Of a stretch of DNA of 64,000 nt, positions 23,630 through 37,544 are shown piece after piece. The stretch comes from Gymnogyps californianus (taxonomy: Eukaryota; Chordata; Aves; Accipitriformes; Cathartidae). Within the stretch, counting starts at the first letter, position 1. The number at the start of each line of letters is the position of its first letter. The notes beneath the pieces were generated by a model, which was not told where the DNA came from, did no database searches, and worked only from the letters and a program-made list of their open reading frames with translations. The DNA lies in NCBI RefSeq assembly GCF_018139145.2, contig NC_059471.1, positions 43,679,726 through 43,743,725 on the forward strand, written 5' to 3'. The position numbers were made by a program, and so were the translations under genes.

Positions 23630-26600
23630 CTAAAATATGAAAAACAAACATTTGTTTTATATATTCATATCTGCAATGAATCGAAAAGAGGAAAAACCCC
23701 ACAAGATTTAAAACCTCAGCAGAAGTAGTCCTCCCATAAATCTGTAAAATGCCACCTATGGTACTTTACGTTTAAAATAAAAAAATAATAAAACCTGAAT
23801 ATCACCATTGCAATTTCATCTGACAGTGGTCAAATCACCTCTGTTAAAAATTACACGCGCTTTGCAAGTTGTGAATACTGTAACACCTTCTAAAGCTTTA
23901 ATATATGCTGCACTCATATCAGTGCTAGGGCACTAGGAATGCAGGTGGAGCCTCTGTGCATGTGTTTTTACTGATATGAAAACTTAACTGAATAGTGCTG
24001 AACGGCAATTATTTCCTTCATGGTTGCATGCAAAAATCTTCTTGCATGCAATCGTTAGTATTCCCATCACTAAAGGCATAGCTCATACTTTCTGATTTAG
24101 CTATGTTGTTAAATATACCATGTAATGTAACCATTGTGCACATTTGTAGCTATTTATATAGAACCCAGTATAGGATATTTAATCGGTATCAGTGAAGTAT
24201 AGCCTCCTTCCCCCATAAATGAGATTAACTGAACAATTACTATGTTAAAGATGTAAGCACGTCTCTCTCAACATTTTTTCCACCCAAGTGAGGAGCATAT
24301 ATTTAAGTGAGATAATGTGTGATGGAGAGGGAACATGAGAAACAATACGCTCACCTAGCCAGTAACTGTTGATCTAGAAAAACTTGAAAAGAACATTCTG
24401 CCATAACATATTTTCACCTAATTTACAAATATAAAGCAATTTTTTCTTCACTGGGGACATGAACATCTTATATGCACCTATTCTTACAGCAATACAAAGA
24501 TTTTAATTTTTTTTTTTAAACAGGAAACAGACAGAAAAACTAACTAGTTTTCTGACCTGTAGGATAGAAAGTGTTGCTCCCTTGTGAGTAAAGCACATTA
24601 TGAAGCATATTAATCCTCCACAGTGCATAATTACAAAACACTACTTATATTTTTGAATATAATGCATCTGGAAGTACAAGTTGTATCTCAACTCTTGAAG
24701 TCTGCATGAAACCCTTCTTTTGGTCCAAGTGAAATCAGCAAACATTTATGAGATTTCAGAGGTTTTTGCTTCTGTTTTGGTTTTCTTAGTCTAACCTTTT
24801 TATTCCAAATCAGTCTTTAAAATTCTTATTAGATACACAGGAAAACAGTTGTGTGAGCTAAACCTATATAAATGAATGCTGAAATTTTTGAAATGCTTGG
24901 CTGTCATTGAAATACACAGCATCACTTCCACAAGCTTACTGTGACTGTTGAGAGAAGAAGTTTAACTTGAAAGCAGACAAATGTACATCACATACAGCTG
25001 TAAAAATTCATCCCTTCTGCACACCCCTTTCCAACTTTTATTGTCTAGTTTCTATCAGAACTGCTGGGGAAAAAAGGAAACAGTAGAATCGCTCACTCTG
25101 TCGCAATGATTATCTAGTGTCCCTCTGGTTTTCCTTTTCCACCACTAGTTTTCTTTTGCAAGCTTCTGGGGTGTACCCCCTTTTGCTACTTTCTCCCCTG
25201 TCTTTACATTTTCCTGCCCCTTTTCCCTACTTTTTTACATTCCTAGCTTTTGGCAGAGTAGATGATAACTTTCCCACCACTTAGAGTGCTTCCACTCAGA
25301 ACCATTTCCACATTCCCTTTGCTCTTTATGGTCTTTGTGCACTGAAGAGAGATAAGAAGAAATTGAGTAAGGCCTTAACTTAAAGACTTTTTATTCTTAT
25401 TTGATGCATGAAGAGCAACCAAAATGCTTATGGGAATTCAAGAGAGAAAGAAGGAACCTCTGAAATGGAGCTTGGTAAAACTGAAGGCCTGGTAAACCAT
25501 CTCAAAAGAAAACCTGCATCAAGTACAGGACAGCCAGAGCTACTACTGGCTATAGTTGCATATAATTCTCCCAAACATATTGAATAAACACAATAGACAT
25601 TTACAGCACTAAAGCTGTCCGGATACCTCTGTAGGAGAATTACTCTGCATATATACCAGCACTTTGGCTATCCTGAATGCACACTTGCTAATGAGTGCTA
25701 TGCGTAATTCCCACACCTAAACATTAAGATAACCTACAGTCAGTAACTTGTATTTTATTTTACTATATTAGGTCTCCGTATGCCTTTTAAAATAAAATAT
25801 TTATTAAAACATATTCTCAATTAAAAATACAGCTGTAGGAAGCAGAATCCTTGTAGCAGCCAACAAAAGATGAACAATCTGCAGAGAACAGCAGTACATT
25901 TTCAAAAGTCAGCTCTATTTTACACTGCTTAAGGACCCAATCTGGCAGCGAAGTCAATAGGAGGCTTTTAATGGAAGACACTATCAGATCGTGTATTCTG
26001 TATCCACAGACAATGAACAATAATAGAAATGGGCAGCTTTACAAAGCATCTTCCTTACCAAGTAAGAGGATATTTGTTTATATAACTTAAAAACATTTAT
26101 GATGGATGTATATAATAAGCATAAATCTTCCTGTTCCTCAAATAACTATATGATGGACCATTAAAAGTGCAATTAAATCATCTGCATTGATAATGGACTT
26201 AAAATGCCATATAGGAACTCAGCAGCTGATCTAATATCATTGCTAGGCTTATTATAAAACAGATATATACTCTATTAACATGTTTGACTAATTCCCCTAA
26301 CATATGGGAAAACGCAGCAAGCATTAGAGACATCAACTTTAAAATAAATCCTGCCATGTTATGATATAGATAAAGCAATTCCATGATTAAGTAATACTTA
26401 GTAAGAGTTCAAAAGTTGCTAAGAATTGTAAAATATTTCCTTTATTTTCTCAGGATTAGTCATGAAAGAATAAGGTGCAAAATGGATATCCTTTTCTTTA
26501 GAACCTATAGTGCCAACACGGAAAAAAATCACTATATCTGCGGAACCTCCCACCACCCTCTCAAATAATGAGTTTGGGAGAAGATGGAGAAATCATTTCT

Positions 26601-27280
26601 TTAGGCTTTACACTTTTCTTCCAGCATGCTCCTGTGTGTAGCTGAGAAGTTCATGTAGCCACTCATGAAGAACGTACACCAGGCAAACAGCACGGCACTT
26701 CAGAAATACGAAGACTTCAAACCATGCTAGGAAAAACAGAGGTAACTCACAGCTCTGCAGAGGAATGATAACCTTTCATCATGATGTGGTGACCAAATAC
26801 AATACCTATATCTGACAGCTGTCCCTTTTCCCTTTCAGACTCCTATTCTTTTCTTCCTAACCGTTTCTCTCTCAATTCCCATTGTTCAGAGGTTCTTCCG
26901 AAATGACTGGAACTTCTCAATGTTGTTGCCAAAGCCACCGGAATCACTTCGCCTCTAGGTGTAGCCAATGTTCCTATCTGAGTACCAGTGGAGCATTATC
27001 ACTGACAGGCCTTCATGATTTCAAGGTTAAAATCACAAGCAAAACCTACAATTTATGAGGGTGACCAATGATCAGCAAATCAAGCAAGCTCTTCCTTTGT
27101 AGCTCAATGTGAAAATGCCACTACTCCTAAATCCCAAATCATCTCTGCTTCCTGCCTCCTGATCAGCTTTTATTTAAGTTATATATGCATGTTGCACTAC
27201 TTTCTATTGTTAACAAATACAGAATTTGTCTATCTGCACAAAAACAATTTTATGTAAAACAAATATGGAATATACTATTC

Positions 27281-27331
27281 ACACAAACATAGATATATGC
27301 ACACAAACATATATTACACAAAACACACACT
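27281..27331 (+). repeat. CA-rich degenerate repeat
   Basis: Repeated CACAAACAT units followed by ACACACAC. Confidence 0.65.
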
Positions 27332-28375
27332 CAGTGCTCTCTAAAAATGTTTACAACATTGGAGTATATTTTTAGCCTACCAAAAATTGTGGATCTGTGG
27401 TAAAGTTTCCCAAATTTACATACTGTTATATACAATATAAATACATAAAACTTCCTTTCACTCTTAGGAAGTGAAGCAAAAACACGAACTGGGAAAATAC
27501 TGCTAAATTTCTAAATAGAACTGTGCACGATTAGCAGATTGTCATCTGTTTTAATTGCTCTTTTTGCAAATGGCAGCGTTCAGCAAGATCACACAAGCTC
27601 ATGATAGTAACTCAAACTGAAAACGCCACTACTCCTAAATCTCATTTGTTTTTGTCTGTGGACTGATATGACAGAAATTCTAGCCAGAGTGAGGGAGTAT
27701 TTTTTTTAGATCAACCCTTTTTAATTAAGACCCATTTTGAGGGTTTTGAATGAACATGCCCAAATAGTTAAAAGGTCATAAATGTTATAAAAAACAAACA
27801 AATGGAACTGACATAAAAGTTTGCAATGCTGAAACAAATCATATGCCTTGAAACGCATTCCCACAGAGATGTCAACTGGGGAATGGTTCACACTAGTGTT
27901 CTGTGGGCAACTTGTAGCGAGTATCTCTATGGGCACAACAATTTCTGAGATAAAAACATAAACCCACTCAAATATTATTCCTATTAATATGCATCCTTGT
28001 AAAGTGATAAAAATCCAATGAAACGTTAAGTTTGGTCTTAGGTTGCAAACTAAATAGATCATCCATTAGATGGTAATGCATGTATTTCTGCCACTCAATG
28101 CAAGTCACACTGGGGTTGTTTGCCATCCACACATATCATATTTTAGTTTGCATTCTGAGAGCTGCTTTAAAAATAAACATAACAACAGTGATCATCATGA
28201 CTATCATAAGAGCATACTGCAGTCTTTGGCTTATGAAAATCTGCAAATCAACATCAAAGGTGTGGTGTCACACCTGAATTCAGTCAATTGCTATCATAGA
28301 AAAGCCTACTGAGGAAAACCCTCCTTAGTAATAGGATAAAGTGTTTCCTATAGTTAAGAGCTTTGGGGGAAAAAA

Positions 28376-28396
28376 CAACCAACCAACCAACCAACA
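28376..28396 (+). repeat. (AACC)n microsatellite
   Basis: Five AACC/CCAA units after an A run. Confidence 0.85.
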
Positions 28397-30639
28397 AGAT
28401 ACAGTAGCATGTCACAGAGAGCTAATAAGAAAGAAACCCACAGAGTCCTGGCTAAAAAGAAAAAAAGGACAAAATAATGTAGGAGAAGGAAAATGAGTAA
28501 GATCAGAAATCTCAGTGGGAGCTTTGGAAAGTTAGGATGTCAAGATTTGGATAGTTTTTTATTAATTTATTATTAGTTGATAATTTTTATGATTGTAATT
28601 TGTGAGCTGTGGAATAGTAAATGCCAGCCCATGATCCAGGAACCCTTAAATCAAAGCAGCCCCAATTTTAGTCACTAGAGTTCCTAACTACAGTTAATAT
28701 AATTTTGTCAAATATGCACAGGCCAGTAATATAAGCTGATCTTCAATCAAAATGGGTCTTAAGGATATTCGAATGGTGGATATATTAATCTCTTTGTGCT
28801 TTCAAAGTAAAGAACATCTACTTTAGGTTGATTTCTCTCTCATTAGTAAGAACACAACTGAACAAGTCAGGATGGGAACTTTATTCCCAACTCTGACTCT
28901 GCAATGATCTGTGATTTCACTTTTCTGTTTTTCTGTTTTCTCTTTTAACCTTTCTCTCTTTCTTCCCCTTCTCTTTTTAGGTAACAGAGATTCCATGCAC
29001 TGATGGTTTCTCAGTCTGTTTTCTTGTCCTTAGCAAGGTACAGCAATGTTAGCTGAGATCTCTAAGGACTACCTTAGCACAAATAACACAAAAACGCCAC
29101 CACAAACAAAAAAACCCACATGAGCATACTTATTTAATGGAAACTATAGGTTCTTGGCTCATAAAAATCCATTTGAAGTCCCTCTCCACGGCTGGTGACT
29201 GAGCTGACCTGAGCTTAGAGTCCTCTTTTAAAATCACATGTTGCAACACAAAATCCCCAGGACTATCCCATGTGCTCACTAAAGACAGCAGAGACTTTGT
29301 GCTGAAATTCAGTATATACACACTGTTGCCACACCCTACAGCCATTAAAAACTGCTAACTTCAGTTCTAGCAAGCTGAGGCAATTATGAAGTATTTCCGA
29401 CTCTCTGTACAAGAAAAGATGGTGTGGCAAGTAAACGAAATAACTTGTAAGTTAGTGTAACACATATTTTGTAACTTAAGAATCATTACATCTCTTTTCC
29501 TCCACATTTTATAAGCTAGAATATTGGAGTGAAAAATATGATCCACCCTCAGTCCAAAAAAGAAATAAAATATTTGTGACATTAAATGGGCCTACTTTTA
29601 TCTAAATAAAAGAAAAGCTGCTCACTTGTGCTAAAGAACATAATAAATTGTGTTTCCTGTTAGGAAGTAGCTTTATTGAAAATGGCAGCTATTTTCTCAG
29701 AAGTTATTTCCAGGCACCTGTAATCTAATGAGGTTTGTCCCTTTCAAAGAACAGTTGTACGTGCATGCCCGAATGCACACAACCTCTTCAGCCCAGAGCT
29801 GATAAAAGCATCTGCAAGCCATAGCTCAAGCACATTTAAATTATATAACTGGTTGGTTTATTTGTTTTAATAAGATGGGGCAAATGTGAATCACAGTGTA
29901 CTTCTAACCTTTCATTCAACCTGATGTTTTAATCATTTGGAGGAAGAGAAACAAAACAAAAAAAAAGGGATGGAAAACAAATGGTAATGATTCATGTGAT
30001 ATTTGATAAGACAGCAACGGGAAGTCAAAATAAAAGCAAGCATATTGTGACAGATGGAAGAGATCCGAGTCAAATTGTAACCCTTCTTTGAAAAACTTAA
30101 AGGAAGCAGCTAATTAAGGATGAAATATATTTTTGTATACTTTTCATGTATTTTATTCAAAATCGAGACAAAAGAGGATTTAGTTTCCACTGAAGCAGGA
30201 AGATACAAATGGGAGTCTAACTTTTTAATCATGGGAAAATCATTTATGATGAGGTTGAGTCTTTTTCAGAGTTTGCAGAGTGCGACTGAGAACATAAAGC
30301 CCAGCTTTTGTAAAATGCAGTCATGAAATCAACTGAATAAATTTTCCTGATAAAAAGCAAAACCATATGTTGTGACGGGAAAAGATTCCTCCCAGTGTAC
30401 GAGGTTAATCAGAACGCTGAAGCTTTACAACTCGACACTGAAAAGGAGGGACAGAGGGATCTATACTGTCCTGACATTGTCACTGATAGCAAAAGTAGAT
30501 CATGTATTGGGGAACATGGATGGATCCACTGCCCTCTTCCCAAGTAGAAATAGAGCGGAGTACAGCAGATGTAGGAAAGCAGGCTCAACTGTTGAGGCTT
30601 TGAAATTTGAGCAATTTGTTCTTTAAAAAAAGTGCTTAT

Positions 30640-30960
30640 CCAGTTTTTATGCAAAGATGGGTGATTTCACACTGCATGTTCAATAAACTCATGCAAATAT
30701 GAAGTATGTAAACATATTTGGCCAAACACTATCCTAGTTTGCCCTTTGTATAACACCAATAAATTAGTTTCAAATTTGCATATTGTTATTAATCATACAC
30801 CTTTCATTTCTCTACTTAACATTCATGTACAAATATATTTGTGTTAATACTCAGTGCAAATATTAAGGAGACTGAGATGTTCATGTCTTTCTTTTTAAAG
30901 TAATAATTTATACTTAGGAGATTTTAATTCTAAGTCTGACTTTCCAGACATAAAACTAAA
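30640..30960. promoter_or_regulatory. Candidate conserved intronic element with paired octamers
   Basis: Octamer ATGCAAAT at 30691-30698 and the inverted ATTTGCAT at 30774-30781, with a SOX-like ATTGTT immediately after the second and TTATTAAT beyond. Inferred from motif clustering only. Confidence 0.3.
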
Positions 30961-33900
30961 ACATGGATATATAAAAAAGAGTGTGTAAACACCTTTTTTG
31001 CAGTTATTTTAACTATTGAACTGTCAGGATCTTCTTTCAGTAATTTTATCATGTGTTTTAATCATGAATATATGTTTTCATTATATCACTGAATACCATG
31101 GGAGCAAGCTAAAGGTCAGCAATCTGGTCTTTAGTAAACTAACAAAGCGATGGACTACCTGAATATGTCACCTTCTATTATTCAAAGATCATACAGAACA
31201 CACAGAGCTTGCCATTTGAGCACTGAAAAGATTGAACTGGCAAGGTGAGAAATTCTTTGAAAGAAATAGATTTAAAAAAATCACACTGTCTTTTATTGTT
31301 GCCTTATGAACTTAGCAACCCTTTTTCTATTTGTATAAACAGAACAAAAGCATATCCAAAAAAAGACAACAGAACTGATTACTTACAAGTACTGAACCTG
31401 AGTCACTAAGACATTGTATTGTGTCACTTCTGTTGGTAAAAAAAGATAAAATAATAAAAAAAACAACAGCGAAAAACCAAAACAAAATACCTTCAACTGA
31501 AGAATCATGTGGAAAAGTTATTAAAGGATGAAGTCACAGCTAAATACGATCAGCTTGTGAGCTTCCACAGCTCATTGTGTTCGGTGCTGTTTGTAACACT
31601 GTGGATAATTTTTGTGCTGAACAATCTGTCCTGCATTAAACAGTTCTAAATTCTGCAAAAAGGTGTGCTTTATTTGCTATCATATTTTCAGAAACATAAA
31701 CAACTTTTTTTTACTGTCTTTTTCACAAGCCAATCAACAAGCAACCTTGGATCTGATAGCACAAAACTGAGAAAGAGTTGAGTATTGGAATGTGGTTTCT
31801 GCCTGATACCTTCTTTTTTTCTTGTAAAGTCTTGATGGAAACAGAAACTACTATTCATCTTTTTAGTCTGATTGCTCTTCTTTCCACTTTTCTCAATTTT
31901 GCCTCCTTTTTTAGTGCTTTGCTCAAATGATCACTTTTTTACGCTAAACATCATCACCAAAGTAATCTTACATACAAAATATCAATCATAAAGTTAATCT
32001 TCAAACAGGCTTAAAAAAATATTTTTTTTTTCTCTCTGGAGAGGAAAAAATGGTCGTAAAATGAAATCTGAATAAAATACAATAGATCAGCATTTGTTGG
32101 AGCTTTCAGCAGTCTTTGCTTCTGAGTTGAGATCAAATTACAGAAAATATCTGTGCAAAAGCATATACAAGTTAGTAGTTCTTAAGATCTACCCTCCATA
32201 CACACACATAGAGAAACACACACACAGATCCTTGCCATCACTGAACTAGAAGCTAAAAGTATTAGTATGATACATGTGTTTACAACTACAGATTACATAA
32301 TAAAGTGTGGATTAATAAAGATCTTTCATGAAAGTCTGGAAAAAGTAACATGGGTCATGATTTTTCTACTAGGAATAGTTGTGGCCGCAGTTAGTACTAG
32401 CAATCTATTGTTTCCATCACCAGACAGTGTGATATTCATTTCCTTCAGCATATATAAATCATTTATGAAGACGAGCTCTTCTAAAGTATTATCTTTTCTA
32501 GAGCTTTAGCCCAGACTACTTTCTAAAACACAAGAAAAGACTTATCTAATACCTACTCCTATGCAGAGCATCTCTTCTGATTCACAGAATCACAAACCTA
32601 CCTCACTCTTCTCTACAAGCTACTTCTTTTCTAAACAAATAATTTTCATTTGATGTAATACCCCAATAACTAAAAGGTAGACTAGTGTTTTGTTGTTTTC
32701 AGATTAGACTTAAACCCCACAATTAACACAAGAGTATGATCTGGCTTTTCCTTAATCCTGGTTACTGAGATGTCATTTCAAATGCTGCAAAAGTTACTCG
32801 TAAAAGAAAGTATTCAGCTTTACTACTTACATTAACCTGCATACATCAATTCTGGAATGTGTGGAATCCTTTTCTAATATCAATATCACATTAACACCAC
32901 ATTTTTCTTTAATACTCAACCACCCTTGTTCTCATCTGTGTGCTAAAACAGAGTAACAGCCCAATGCAAAACATGAAGAAAGAGTCACATGCTGAACAGG
33001 AAGGAATGAGGCTGTAAAATAGATGGATTGCACAGTAGCAAGCTTATGGAAAATCCATTGAGGATGCATGGGATGTCAAAACATATGCAATATAAGCTTG
33101 TTGCTTTTAGATATTTTGTATGAAAGCAAGCTTATGGAAGACTATGGCACTAAGTGGTCAGCTCCAGAACAAGAGTCAAGGTGACAGAAACCAAACCAGA
33201 AGTCATGCCCTAAGAAATGAGCAATGAACTGAAGTCACACATAATCGTTACTACCACACAGAAATATGAATAGACCATAATGAAGTTCCTGGGGCTTAGC
33301 ATGAGTGACACAACTACAAAACTGAAAAAAACCCAGCTCATGTTAAATCTGAGGAAAACTTCGAGCTTCATATACAAGAAAGATGTATATGGGGTTTAAC
33401 CTAGCTCCATGGTTTAACCTCCATAGTTAGCTATGAAGCAGTACTTAAGGAAAACGCTTTTGTTCCTATAAGGAATGAAAAATACTAGTGTTTTAAATTA
33501 CAAGGGAACTCTGTTTCTGTGACAAGTGCTAATGCTGGCCCAGGTAGATTGTTTTTCAATTCATAATTCAAACTAGTTCCCCTAACTGACTGTAAACTTC
33601 CATCTTGAGCATATCTTCATAGATGCATTTAAGTACTGATGCATTAAAGTGACAAGCCAACCTTTCCCATTCCCTCTCAGTGGTAACATAATTCCAGATA
33701 GGTACTTCAAAATTATTATTCTACCCTCCCAGGAAAAACTCAATTAGCCTTAGGGCCAGGTGGTTTGAATTTGGCACCACTCTGTGTCTGTGCCAATAGA
33801 GATTCCTCAGAAAAAACAGCATGTCATGACAGACTGTGTCCTGGATGCACCCCACTACAGAAATCCCAGACCATATGGAAGCAGCATGCTTTCCCAGAGA

Positions 33901-34127
33901 GAACTTAGCACTGTGGTCCATCATCAAAAAGTAAGCAAGAGAAAAGAGAATGGCTAAATTAAACCACAGTGCAGTCTTAAACAGTGACTCTGCGATCAAG
34001 TGACTACCTTGGAGTCAGAAGCAATGACCTGTGTAAAATATCTGAAGTGTAAAATTTTCTTGCTTGGAAGTGTGATTTTGTCAAGATAGAGGAAATGAAA
34101 AATGTTACTTTATGGTTGCTTTTCCTC

Positions 34128-34145
34128 TTTTTTTTTTTTTTTTTT
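34128..34145 (+). repeat. Poly-T (18)
   Basis: Eighteen uninterrupted T, in the intron. The Phe-rich and Lys-rich frames on the two strands here are artefacts of it. Confidence 0.85.
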
Positions 34146-36426
34146 CCTTCTAGCTTTCCACTTACACTGTTTATTTTCAATGGCAACATATTAATGACGT
34201 TGTACAAGCCACTTGCAGGATCTCCCCTGGAACACTGTTTAGGATGCTGGTTATCCACGCTCAAGGTGAATTTAAACTGGAATGATTTCACAACAGACTA
34301 CTAGTATAATACAAGGAATAGAGTCCATAACATGAAAATAAAATTAATTGATATGCTTACCATAGAAAAGCAACTGATTATTCCTTGTATATACATTAAA
34401 TAGTAAAAAGAGACACAAAACAGCTTTGTTTTCTATTGGAGGAACTCAGTTCTGGTGCAGCCTTCCAAGATGATAGACATATTAAAATGGTCTTTAAGAT
34501 AGTATTTGTGATATGATAGCCTGCAAATGTGGATTTTAAAGCCCATCTAGTCCTATCCCTAATGCTACGCCATTTTAGTAGGAAGAAAGGCAAGAACTGA
34601 GTATATCCTGAATATATTTACTGAATATCTGGTCTGGTAAAATAGACTTAGCTATAAAGTTAATTTTAGTTGGAAAATCTAAGTGTGTCACAGGTTTTGC
34701 AAGAATACGAAAAAACCTACAGGGAAACCTTAGCTGTTAATTCATAAAATTAAGACTCTTTTGTGCACTGAATGTTTAGGAACGAACTCTGGAACTATTG
34801 ACCATTTGGAACTCGAATAGAACTGATTTTTGCAAGTTTTAATAGTGTTTTAGCATTTCAATATTTTAGCATTGGGAACCAGATTGCTTAGGATGGCATA
34901 GTTACTGCAGTGATAGTAACTGTGATTGTCATAACAAATTTGATGATAAGGTTGAAAATGGAACTGATCCTCCAGTCAGTTACACCACTTTGATGATGCT
35001 TCCAGGATTTCCAGTGAAGCCAAGGAGTCCGATCCAACCACAATATTTTTATATTCAATTCATCAATGTGCAAACATACTGTTCTCTCTTCAGTGGCTAA
35101 GAGTGTATATCTCTGAGTCACAGCGTAAAGCTAAAAATGAGAGCAAATTATTGCTGCTTTTTATTTTATGTTTGTATTCAATATAGCTTGATTACTTGAA
35201 AGGACTTGTAGCCAGCATATTGCAGTATGAAACAATATCATGAAAAATACATGTCTTTAATGCAAGGGTTGCACCGACAGTTTGTCACAGGCAAAATCTG
35301 CAGAATCAACAGAGAGACTAAATAAACAAGTCAAAACTTGAATTATCTAATATAGCATTGTATATTTTTAACAATCTGTAGTCTAATTTCATGCACATAA
35401 ACCAGCACTGTAAATTTTTTGGTCCTGACTTCATAACACTTTATTTCCAAGGCCAGCTGTAGCACTTTGTGATCCATCCTTTCTAACGTCCATGACAAAA
35501 CACACTATTACGCTATTGCTGCTTTTCCTAAGCTATTAGAGGCTGCATCACTTTTAAAAAATAAGGCTGACAAGAATATAATAGAAAAAATGTTCTTTTT
35601 ACCATTACTGATACACACTTTGTGTTTCTCAACTAGGAAAAACAAAATGACATCACATTATCGTTATATATGCTGCTGTCTCCCAGGACGTCCTTCAGGT
35701 GTTATGGAACCTTACAATGACCAAAATACTTCCTGTGAAGGGTTGAAAAGCTAAAGATTTCTTTTTAAAGCTAGCAGTCTATTCTATAGAATACTTTTTC
35801 CTCTTTACAAGCCAGCTGGCAGTTCACTGGAAGAATACTTATTATAGATATATGCTGACAGCAAATTTTAGCTATAGATGGAACATGATGCTGGCTAAGT
35901 ATTCCTTCCAAATGTGTTAATTTTAGTTCCACTTCCTTTACACTTACTTTTCTTAGTTGATTTATTTCTTTTCTTTTTTTTTCTTTCACAGGAACTTGAG
36001 ATGCTAATAGAGATGGGTCAAGTTCCAAATCAAATCCATGGGAAAGCTGAATGCTTGAATTATACAAAGCCTAAATTGTTTTATGTTATCATTCTGAATT
36101 ATATCAATATAAAAATAACCACTGCTAGAAAACGCTATTTTTAGAATTAAAATAGATTTGGCATAGTAATTGGTTGCTTTGCTGGTTTACAAGAAGGCAT
36201 TTATATGACTATTACAGACATATTAAGAATTTGTTTATCTTAAAATAAAATACTATAAATATTTCCCATTTCTGAAGGACATAAAAATGTTTTGTCTTTT
36301 TTTTTTTTTTCATCATACTGGCAAAGAGAGAAAGTACAAAAACTAAAATCTTTGGCTACTTTAAAATTAAACCATCAGACCCTCAGCTAGTTTAAGTTAA
36401 TACAGCTTTATTGATGGCAAGGGTAT

Positions 36427-36459
36427 CTTTTTTTTCTTTTTTTCTTTTTCTTTTTTTTT
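36427..36459 (+). repeat. T-rich (CTTTT)n tract
   Basis: Pyrimidine tract interrupted by single C. A similar T14 run lies at 36297-36310. Confidence 0.8.
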
Positions 36460-37044
36460 AACTGACATAAGAGTAATAGAGCAATTGAGTTGGAATGATA
36501 CTTTAGGAAGGTGGTTGCCTTCTTAATTCTTAACACTGTTCAAAGTGCTGCCTGCCTGACACAATCTCACTGTACAGTTTTATTTACATTTTAAGTGTAA
36601 CTGCTTGTTTGCCTCTTGAATATATTAAGTGAATGTTGAACTCTCATTCTTTTTAACAGGACTTCTGACCCCACAGTTAGCTTAGGATTATAAAACAGAG
36701 ACTGTCACCTATTAGACCAAAATGCTGCCGCTCAGTAATATAGCACTTTTGATCTAACACAGAATAATTGAGGTAAGTCAGTCTACTACATTTTTCTCAT
36801 ATGAAAACCCAGGCAGGCTGCCTTTACACAAAATTATGGCTATCAAATATTTCCTTACTAAATCCCATAAAATATTTTTCCATCTATTTCCCTGTACTAG
36901 ATTTGAAACTAACTATAATTAGTTGATAATAGTTGTAAATTGCTGTATCTTGCATCACCTCTCTTTGCCACTTTTTAATGCCTGGGATTCTGATCAGTCA
37001 CCAAAGAAAATATAAAAGCAGAAGTTAATAACATAACTGAACTT

Positions 37045-37190
37045 CTACTGTGCCTTTCATCCAAGATCCAGAATGCTTTACAAACATTAATTAAGTTTCA
37101 CAACACCCTTGTGAGATACCAAAGTATCGGTGCTGCCATCAAGAAATCAGTAGATAAAGACTGCATAAAGATTTGGTTCTGGCTTAAGGC
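37045..37190 (-). mobile_element. MIR-like SINE relic (antisense)
   Basis: The plus strand reads gtgcctttcatccaagatcc, gaatgctttacaaacattaa and tcacaacacccttgtgagat. These are the reverse complement of the conserved MIR 3' end (gtgaggattaattaatgtttgtaaagcgcttt). The SINE therefore points to the minus strand, the same direction as DACH1. Confidence 0.7.
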
Positions 37191-37509
37191 ATTGGTTAAA
37201 AATGCACTGAAGCATGCAAAATGAGCTATTCCTTTACCATATCATTCAACAGCAAAACATCAGACCTAAAGCATATAAGCAACTCAAACAAATGCTACCA
37301 TTTTAATTGTGAAATTGATACTATCCACTTGATTCTTTGTTTGCTGCAAAATGTGAAATGAGGGAAGACAGTGACTCCTTAGCATATACTTCTTGTGACT
37401 GTGTCACATGCGACATTTATCCTTTGCAATTAGACTATCTTGGAGTATAATTACAACCCCTGCTATAAAATGGATTTATTGTATGGAAAAAAATTTTCCA
37501 TAAACAACA

Positions 37510-37544
37510 CTAAAACCAAACCAAACCAACCAACAAAAAAAAAA
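37510..37544 (+). repeat. (AAACC)n and poly-A
   Basis: Three AAACC units, then CAACC units and A10. Confidence 0.8.

Larger units (their letters stand above)
23641..30639. other. Intronic stretch, no further feature recognised
   Basis: AT-rich terminal-intron sequence with a CA-rich tract (27.3 kb) and an AACC repeat (28.4 kb). Short open frames, including 113 residues at 28062-27721, are unsupported. Confidence 0.6.
30961..37044. other. Intronic stretch, no further feature recognised
   Basis: AT-rich sequence with T-runs at 34.1, 36.3 and 36.4 kb. A 15-bp direct repeat, AGCAAGCTTATGGAA, occurs at 33037-33051 and 33125-33139. Confidence 0.6.

Noticed and set aside
32580..32620. ttcacagaatcacaaacc, resembling the end of a CR1 element
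   Set aside because: The match stops after about 15 bases and the flanks do not follow the CR1 consensus.
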